Assembly (NCBI GenBank): GCA_030040495.1
Contig: JASHTP010000452.1
Span: forward strand, 1-6,757
Length of the DNA: 6,757 nucleotides
Origin: Alphaproteobacteria bacterium
GTDB lineage: Bacteria > Pseudomonadota > Alphaproteobacteria > ATCC43930 > CGMCC-115725
Direction: 5' to 3'
Part shown: piece by piece, positions 1 through 6,757 of the stretch
How positions within the stretch are numbered: the stretch's first letter is position 1
How the letters are laid out: the number at the start of each line of letters is the position of its first letter
Program-made: the position numbers and the translations under genes
The notes under the pieces: generated by a model
Database searches by the model: none
What the model was told of the DNA's origin: nothing
What the model saw: the letters and a program-made list of their open reading frames with translations, nothing else

Positions 1-53
1 AATGGGCGCTCCGCCGCGAGGGCAGAAAACCGGAGAAGGAGGAGGAGGCGTAG
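1..53 (+). CDS. C-terminal end of an upstream gene (possibly heparinase II/III-like), partial
   Basis: Reading from base 3, the frame gives 16 residues, WALRREGRKPEKEEEA, followed by TAG at 51-53. The charged Arg/Lys/Glu tail and its position directly before purH on the same strand suggest the true C-terminus of a gene entering from the left. In many alphaproteobacteria the gene before purH encodes a heparinase II/III family protein, and I recall C-termini there resembling the opening WALRR. The identity therefore rests mainly on gene order and memory, not on a domain visible here. Another frame also stops nearby (TAG at 61-63) but gives a run of Arg codons and is less protein-like. Confidence 0.45.
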   Translation, partial: WALRREGRKPEKEEEA

Positions 54-84
54 GGGACTATAGCAGGCTTATTGCGAAGTTCAT

Positions 85-109
85 TTCCCCTCCCCTGAGG
101 GGAGGGGAA
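85..109. terminator. Perfect 25-base palindrome, terminator-like or dispersed repeat
   Basis: Bases 85-96 (TTCCCCTCCCCT) are the exact reverse complement of 98-109, with a single central G at 97. Folded as RNA this gives an 11-bp stem closed by a TGA loop. It starts 31 bases after the upstream stop codon, where a terminator would be expected. The following bases (110-118) are only moderately T-rich, so it is not a textbook Rho-independent terminator. A dispersed palindromic repeat is an equal possibility. Confidence 0.45.
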
Positions 110-120
110 GTTGTGGTTTG

Positions 121-133
121 GGTTGCGGCAACC
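121..133. promoter_or_regulatory. 13-base palindrome GGTTGCGGCAACC, possible operator
   Basis: GGTTGC at 121-126 and GCAACC at 128-133 are perfect inverted halves around one G. It lies 11 bases after the 85-109 palindrome and 17 bases before the candidate purH -35 box. The position would suit a dimeric repressor or activator site, but I recognise no specific regulator. It does not match the enterobacterial PurR box. Confidence 0.3.
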
Positions 134-149
134 GCCCCGCCCCGACGGC

Positions 150-178
150 TTGAACCGCGCCCGCGCGCGGCCTATCGT
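150..178 (+). promoter_or_regulatory. Candidate sigma-70-type promoter for purH
   Basis: TTGAAC at 150-155 and TATCGT at 173-178 each match four of six consensus bases and are separated by the optimal 17 bases. Transcription would start around 185, leaving a leader of about 23 bases before the ATG at 208. That placement favours the ATG over the in-frame GTG at 181. The call is by eye only. Confidence 0.3.
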
Positions 179-207
179 GCGTGCCCCTGCCGCCGCCGGA
201 ATGCGCG

Positions 208-1794
<1,587 letters not shown>

Positions 1795-1813
1795 AGCGAG
1801 TCGTCGGCTTTCC

Positions 1814-1878
1814 GTCGTCAGTCGTCAGTTCGGCGGGAGCCGAGACTGAGAACCAAAAACTGACGACTGACAACTCTC
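1814..1878. repeat. Heptad-based palindromic intergenic element A
   Basis: The left arm has two identical 7-base units, GTCGTCA (1814-1820 and 1821-1827). The right arm has units in the opposite polarity and on a 7-base register: GACTGAG at 1844, AACCAAA at 1851, AACTGAC at 1858, GACTGAC at 1865 and AACTCTC at 1872. The core arms 1817-1830 and 1858-1871 are perfect 14-base inverted repeats. Between them is a small hairpin, CGGC-GGGA-GCCG (1831-1842). The right arm ends exactly one base before the SDR stop codon (1879-1881). It fills the convergent gap between purH and the SDR gene and could serve as a structured transcript end for both, although neither strand has a U-tract after it. Confidence 0.75.
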
Positions 1879-2643
1879 CTAGATGCATCTTCCCCCATCG
1901 ACCTCGAGCGCGACGCCGGTGATGAAGGCGCCTTCGTCGGAGGCGAGGTAGAGCGCGGCGTTGGCGACGTCGCGCGGCGTGGAGAAGCGGCCGAGGGGGA
2001 TCGAGGCGAGAAACTTGGCGCGCAGCTCCGGCGTGTCGCCGCCCATGAAGCTCGGCAGCAGCGGCGTGTCGCCGGCCACCGGGCAGAGCGCGTTGACGCG
2101 GATCTGGTCGGGCGCGAGTTCCTGCGCCATCGCTTTCGACAGCGTCACCACCGCGCCCTTCGAGCCGCAATACCAGGTGAGGCCGCCGCGCGGGCGCAGC
2201 GCCGCGGTCGAGGCGGTGTTGATGATCGCGCCGCCCTTGCCCTGGCGCCGCATCACCGGCACGACATGGCGGGCCGCCAGATAGATCGACTTCACGTTGA
2301 CGGCGAAGAGGCGGTCGAACATCGCCTCGTCGACATCGAGCATCGGCCCGTTCTTGTGCGTCATGCCGGCATTGTTGACCATGATGTCGATGCGGTCGAA
2401 GCGCTCGAGCGCGCGCTTGACCAGGCCCTGCATGGCGGCGTCGCTGGCGACGTCGGCGCGGGCATAGAGCGCGCTGCCCTGCCCTTGCGCCCGCTCGATC
2501 TCGGCGGCGACGCGCTCGCCGCCGCGGTCGTCGATGTCGTTCACGACGAGCTTGGCGCCTTCTTCGGCGAAACGCTTGGCGATGCCTTCGCCGAAGCCCG
2601 AGCCGGCGCCGGTCACGATCGCCACTTTCCCTTGGAGCCGCAT
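1879..2643 (-). CDS. Short-chain dehydrogenase/reductase (SDR) family oxidoreductase
   Basis: This is a classical 254-residue SDR, a cytoplasmic NAD(P)-dependent oxidoreductase of the Rossmann fold. Visible motifs are TGAGSGFG (11-18) for cofactor binding, Asp64-Val65, NNAG (90-93), and the catalytic tetrad Asn116, Ser145, Tyr158 and Lys162. Asp36 at the end of the second beta strand favours NAD(H) over NADP(H). The usual PG turn after the active site reads CPVAGDTPLL (187-196). The C-terminus, ITGVALEVDGG, is typical of the family. Start ATG is at 2643-2641, supported by a strong GGGAGGAG Shine-Dalgarno (plus positions 2647-2654) five bases upstream of the start measured from GGAGG. The substrate cannot be read from sequence. 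Names such as 3-oxoacyl-ACP reductase or glucose 1-dehydrogenase are often attached to such proteins without proof. Confidence 0.93.
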   Translation of the reverse strand: MRLQGKVAIVTGAGSGFGEGIAKRFAEEGAKLVVNDIDDRGGERVAAEIERAQGQGSALYARADVASDAAMQGLVKRALERFDRIDIMVNNAGMTHKNGPMLDVDEAMFDRLFAVNVKSIYLAARHVVPVMRRQGKGGAIINTASTAALRPRGGLTWYCGSKGAVVTLSKAMAQELAPDQIRVNALCPVAGDTPLLPSFMGGDTPELRAKFLASIPLGRFSTPRDVANAALYLASDEGAFITGVALEVDGGRCI

Positions 2644-2654
2644 CGTCTCCTCCC

Positions 2655-2763
2655 GAGGTCAGACGTCAGGGATCAGGTACCAGGAAGCAGGTACCAGGAT
2701 GCAGGTATCAGGAATCAGGGGGCAAGCGCCAGCCCGATCCCAGATGCGAAATCCCTGACTAGG
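2655..2763. repeat. Heptad-based palindromic intergenic element B
   Basis: At least ten consecutive 7-base units run from 2655 to 2724, nearly all fitting GGNNNCA. Examples are GGGATCA (2669), GGTACCA (2676 and 2690), GGATGCA (2697), GGTATCA (2704) and GGAATCA (2711). A degenerate eleventh unit ends at 2731. Then a GC-rich centre can form GGGC (2720-2723) pairing with GCCC (2732-2735). A shorter right arm in opposite polarity follows: GATCCCA (2736), GATGCGA (2743), AATCCCT (2750) and GACTAGG (2757). A 9-base perfect inverted repeat, GTCAGGGAT (2665-2673) and ATCCCTGAC (2751-2759), links the arms. The array touches the SDR Shine-Dalgarno at one end and the TAG stop of the 60-residue gene at the other. 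Confidence 0.8.
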
Positions 2764-2941
2764 CGAGGATGTCGACGAGGCGGCCGCGGCCGCCGCTGCC
2801 GGGCGGCGGCGCGGGCACGGCGCGGCCGGAATCGCTGTCCGCGCTGGCCGCGTCCGAGCGCGACGGCGCCTGCGGCTGGCGCTGTTGCAGCACGGCGAGA
2901 TTGGCCGGGGAGAGCGCGAGCGGCGAGGTGGGAGGGCCCAT
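2759..2941 (-). CDS. Probable small Pro/Ser-rich protein of unknown function
   Basis: The frame encodes 60 residues from ATG (2941-2939) to TAG (2761-2759). I do not recognise the family. The N-terminal part has a short helical-looking stretch, SPANLAVLQQRQ. The middle is rich in Ser, Asp and Pro and probably disordered. The end, GGRGRLVDILA, is a basic turn followed by a hydrophobic tail. No signal peptide or membrane segment is seen. Support for coding is the almost exclusive G or C at third codon positions, as in the neighbouring genes, and the sharp end at the repeat element. Against it, there is no clear Shine-Dalgarno before the ATG. The gene is divergent from the LuxR-type gene and lies upstream of the SDR on the same strand, with a 115-base gap filled by element B, so co-transcription is possible. 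Confidence 0.5.
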   Translation of the reverse strand: MGPPTSPLALSPANLAVLQQRQPQAPSRSDAASADSDSGRAVPAPPPGSGGRGRLVDILA

Positions 2942-2975
2942 GGGTGCGATCAGTGTGGCAGCTTCGGGTGAAGAC

Positions 2976-3007
2976 CGGGTTAACCCTGCGATAGACCGCT
3001 TAACCCG
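2976..3007. promoter_or_regulatory. Paired TTAACCC motifs with a GGGTTAACCC palindrome
   Basis: GGGTTAACCC at 2977-2986 is a perfect 10-base palindrome. TTAACCC recurs at 3000-3006, exactly 20 bases (two helix turns) from its first copy at 2980. CGGGTTAA (2976-2983) and TTAACCCG (3000-3007) are also exact inverted copies. The location between divergent genes suggests an operator. TTAA pairs recall CtrA sites, but the spacing here is 16 bases rather than the consensus 7, so CtrA is not claimed. Confidence 0.4.
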
Positions 3008-3022
3008 CCTGGATACATACTG

Positions 3023-3046
3023 TTACAAAATCTCACAATTTCTTAC
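3023..3046. promoter_or_regulatory. Three TTAC/TCAC half-sites at 10-base spacing
   Basis: TTAC at 3023-3026, TCAC at 3033-3036 and TTAC at 3043-3046 repeat every 10 bases in the most AT-rich part of the window. Direct half-sites one helix turn apart are typical of winged-helix (OmpR/CpxR-type) response regulators. No regulator can be named. The site lies about 120-145 bases before the LuxR-type start and 80-105 before the small minus-strand gene, so it could act on either. Confidence 0.35.
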
Positions 3047-3167
3047 CCCATTCGGACAGAATCGTTAGGCGATCCTGTCATCATAAAGGATCGATAGACC
3101 CGGAAGCGGGGCGGCGCAAGCTTGGCCAGCAACAGCCGACGCCGGAGACATCGCGAAGGAGGCGAAG

Positions 3168-3917
3168 ATGGGACCAGCGGACAGGGACGGCGGCGCGATG
3201 TCGGCGGGACCGTCGGCCGACGCCCGGCTCGCCGTCGTCGATCACGGCAGACTCCGGGGCGAATGCCTGCGCCTCGCCCTGACGCAGCACAATCCGCACT
3301 GGCGCATCGTCGATTGCGCCGGCGCCGACGAGCTGCTGCGCGGGCCCGGCGCCGCCGAAGGCGTCGATCTCGTGCTTATCGGCGCCGCCACCGCCGAGCA
3401 TGTCGACCTCGCCAAGCTCGAGGCGATCCGCACGGCGCTGCCCGGAGCGCCGGTGGTGGTGGTCGCCGAGATCGGCAATCCGCATCGCGCGCGGCAGATC
3501 CTCGATGCCGGCGCGCGCGGCTTCCTGCCCACCAGCCTCAGCCTCAAGGTGCTGATGGGCGCGCTCGACCTGGTGCTCGCCGGCGGCGTCTACATCCCGT
3601 CCTCGCTGCTGCAGAACACGCCGAACGGCCATAGCGGCTGGGAGGGCGAGGAGCGTGCGCCCGGCGAGCCCTGGGTGGAGCTGACGCGGCGCCAGCGCGA
3701 CGTGCTCGCGCTCATCGCGCAAGGCAAATCGAACAAGCTCATCGCCGACGCGCTCTCCATGTCGGAGAGCACGGTCAAGGCGCATGTGAAGCAGATCATC
3801 AAGCGGCTGCACGTGTCGAACCGCACCCAGGCGGCGCTGCTGGCGACCGGCCACGGCCCGTTCCCGCCGCCGCCGGCCGAAGCCGCGCCGACCGAAGGCT
3901 TCGTCGCCGCCAAGTGA
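3168..3917 (+). CDS. LuxR/NarL-type transcriptional regulator with a degenerate receiver domain
   Basis: The 249-residue cytoplasmic DNA-binding protein has a receiver-like N-terminal domain (about 20-145) and a clear LuxR-type helix-turn-helix (about 170-227). The latter shows ELTRRQRDVLALIAQGKSNK followed by SESTVKAHVKQIIKRL. The receiver keeps the fold pattern but lacks the chemistry. The phospho-accepting Asp position is Gly72 (in DLVLIGAAT), the Thr/Ser position is Ala100 and the Lys position is Thr122. The acidic pair near the first strand is reduced to Asp25. Phosphorylation control is therefore unlikely, and no histidine kinase is nearby. Start ATG 3168 is chosen for the AAGGAGG at 3156-3162, five bases upstream; ATG 3198 is an alternative. 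The C-terminal tail after about 228 is Pro/Ala-rich. It precedes acs on the same strand, so acs is a candidate target. Confidence 0.93.
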   Translation: MGPADRDGGAMSAGPSADARLAVVDHGRLRGECLRLALTQHNPHWRIVDCAGADELLRGPGAAEGVDLVLIGAATAEHVDLAKLEAIRTALPGAPVVVVAEIGNPHRARQILDAGARGFLPTSLSLKVLMGALDLVLAGGVYIPSSLLQNTPNGHSGWEGEERAPGEPWVELTRRQRDVLALIAQGKSNKLIADALSMSESTVKAHVKQIIKRLHVSNRTQAALLATGHGPFPPPPAEAAPTEGFVAAK

Positions 3918-3923
3918 CGGCGC

Positions 3924-3950
3924 GCCGCCTGTCCGGCGGCGGTCATGACC
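3924..3950 (+). terminator. Stem-loop after the LuxR-type gene, followed by a palindrome
   Basis: GCCGCC (3924-3929) and GGCGGC (3935-3940) form a 6-bp GC stem with a 5-base loop, starting six bases after the stop codon. Immediately after is the perfect 10-base palindrome GGTCATGACC (3941-3950). There is no T-tract, so intrinsic termination is uncertain. The hairpin may instead protect the 3' end or cooperate with Rho. Confidence 0.35.
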
Positions 3951-4274
3951 CCAATGGGCGATGAGAGGCCGCGGGACCGGGCATTTCGCGGCTCCTTTCG
4001 GATGCGGAATTTTACCTTGGATTCAGCAGGATGGCAGGGTTGCGCATATGATCCGCGCGCTCATACCGCCGCATGAGCGGAACGGAGAGGGTACGCCCCA
4101 AAGCGGCCGAGCGGCCTCGCGCGCTGGAGCTCGCGCGCCGGCGAGAGGAGAGCCCGGGCGGCGCCGGCTTGTCTCGGCCGGGTCGGCGGTCCTAGAGTTG
4201 ATCCCGAAGTCGCGAGGTAACGACAACCGGGCGGGAGCGCCGAACCCGCCGTCTTGATCGGGAGCGAAGCCGCC
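3951..4274 (+). promoter_or_regulatory. Structured non-coding leader region upstream of acs
   Basis: No convincing gene lies here. A TATGAT (4047-4052) resembles a -10 box, but no good -35 box sits at the right distance, so the promoter is tentative. Just downstream, CGCTCAT (4058-4064) and ATGAGCG (4073-4079) form a perfect 7-bp stem with an 8-base loop. Further structures are GGCC inverted at 4105-4116, a direct repeat CTCGCGCGC at 4116 and 4130, and a hairpin GGCGGG/CCCGCC (4230-4235 with 4245-4250) ending 24 bases before the start codon. If transcription starts near 4059, acs has a folded leader of over 200 bases. A GATTC (4020-4024), a potential CcrM GANTC site, lies just upstream. Confidence 0.35.
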
Positions 4275-6212
<1,938 letters not shown>

Positions 6213-6215
6213 AGC

Positions 6216-6249
6216 GCCTGCCTTAGGCCGATTTGAATAGCAGGTAGGC
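6216..6249 (+). terminator. Weak stem-loop downstream of acs
   Basis: GCCTGCC (6216-6222) can pair with GGTAGGC (6243-6249) with one G-U pair, and a shorter GCCT/AGGC stem (6216-6228) is an alternative. It begins four bases after the acs stop codon. No T-tract follows, so this is only a possible transcript end. Confidence 0.2.
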
Positions 6250-6296
6250 ACCTTTCAGGACGGCCGGCGCAAGAGGCGCGTTCGTATCGTTATGCT

Positions 6297-6757
6297 TTAG
6301 CCGCCGCAGCAGGCAACTATGCGCAGCGGCGGCAATCTCTCGTTGCCCCACGCCAGCGGATTCTGCCGCGTTTCGACAGGCACAAACGAATTCCGGGGCC
6401 GGGCACCCCGCAGATACTTGTCTACCGTTCGCCATTTCTGGGCATGAACTACTGTTGGCCAACCGGGCGCCCTCAGCGGCCCGTTTGGGTGGAACAGTGC
6501 GCTTAGCTCCGGCGTGATTGGATCGAGCGCGGCAGCGCCGTCTCCAACATCTCCGTAGTCAATCGGTACGGACACCCCGGTTGAATCACGGCATTCGACA
6601 ATGGTTGCCGGTTGCGTCAACGATATCGCCGCGTGTGAAGCCGGATCAAACCCCGGACTCCCGAAATGTCCGCTCCGTAGAGCGCATAAAGGACCGGGCG
6701 GTAGCGAGGCGAGCCGCGGCTCAATGCCGGAACGCCTCACAGCCCCGGTGGCCACCG
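6297..6757 (-). CDS. Unrecognised open frame running off the right edge, partial
   Basis: A minus-strand frame stays open from the window edge to TAA at 6299-6297, about 152 residues; a GTG at 6755-6753 is the first possible start inside the window, but the frame may begin outside. I recognise no domain. A middle segment, VPIDYGDVGDGAAALDPITP, and a basic, aromatic stretch near the end, QKWRTVDKYLRGARPRN, look protein-like. A long open frame is less likely by chance here because the DNA is less GC-rich. Against coding, third positions are mixed in base, unlike the neighbours, and a competing frame (stop at 6225-6223) also stays open for about 80 codons. Possible readings are a foreign gene, a decaying gene, or non-coding DNA. 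It would converge with acs. Confidence 0.35.
   Translation of the reverse strand, partial: VATGAVRRSGIEPRLASLPPGPLCALRSGHFGSPGFDPASHAAISLTQPATIVECRDSTGVSVPIDYGDVGDGAAALDPITPELSALFHPNGPLRAPGWPTVVHAQKWRTVDKYLRGARPRNSFVPVETRQNPLAWGNERLPPLRIVACCGG

Noticed and set aside
181..207. Extension of PurH to the GTG at 181
   Set aside because: It would add nine residues (VPLPPPECA) not typical of PurH, and the candidate promoter places the transcript start at about 185.
2655..2731. CRISPR array interpretation of the heptad repeats
   Set aside because: The units are 7 bases with no spacers, far from the 25-40 base repeats and similar-length spacers of a CRISPR array.
2980..3006. CtrA binding site
   Set aside because: The two TTAA cores are 16 bases apart, whereas the CtrA full site is TTAA-N7-TTAA.
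2769..3068. Plus-strand frame of 99 codons across the divergent region
   Set aside because: It opposes the better-supported 60-residue frame and runs through the AT-rich regulatory region, where codon bias disappears.
3961..4257. Plus-strand frame of 98 codons between the LuxR-type gene and acs
   Set aside because: Third codon positions are not GC-biased as in the neighbouring genes, there is no ribosome site, and the region is better explained as leader DNA with inverted repeats.
6223..6462. Minus-strand frame of 79 codons near the right edge
   Set aside because: It overlaps the longer frame ending at 6297, begins with a TTG without a ribosome site, and is Cys/Ala-rich without motifs. The longer frame is the better of two weak candidates.

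Overview
The window looks like chromosomal DNA from a high-GC alphaproteobacterium. The coding stretches are strongly GC-rich with G or C at nearly every third codon position. The PurH and acetyl-CoA synthetase sequences are of ordinary proteobacterial type, and the fragment ahead of purH fits the alphaproteobacterial habit of placing a heparinase-like gene there. A genus cannot be named from the sequence alone.

Layout. Positions 1-53 hold the last codons of an upstream plus-strand gene. A leader with two perfect palindromes and a plausible promoter (54-207) precedes purH (208-1794, +), a complete bifunctional enzyme for the last two steps of IMP synthesis. purH converges on a minus-strand SDR dehydrogenase (1879-2643). 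Upstream of the SDR on the same strand lies a probable 60-residue small protein (2759-2941). A divergent regulatory region (2942-3167) separates that small gene from a plus-strand LuxR-type regulator (3168-3917), whose receiver-like domain has lost the phosphorylation residues. A structured gap of about 360 bases follows, then a complete acetyl-CoA synthetase gene acs (4275-6212, +). The final 545 bases have lower GC and hold at most one unrecognised minus-strand reading frame that runs off the window.

How the parts relate. purH (purine synthesis) and acs (acetate activation) are housekeeping metabolism with no direct link. The LuxR-type regulator sits immediately upstream of acs on the same strand. 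LuxR-type response regulators (CrbR/ErdR type) control acs in other proteobacteria, so regulation of acs is a reasonable hypothesis, but this protein would have to work without Asp phosphorylation. The SDR and the small protein may form a loose minus-strand unit.

Most unusual signal. Two intergenic elements, 1814-1878 and about 2655-2763, are built from 7-base units arranged as opposed arms around a short GC-rich hairpin. Each element ends exactly at, or overlaps, the TAG stop codon of a minus-strand gene. They look like two diverged members of a heptad-based palindromic repeat family. No CRISPR array, tRNA, rRNA, transposase or phage gene was seen.
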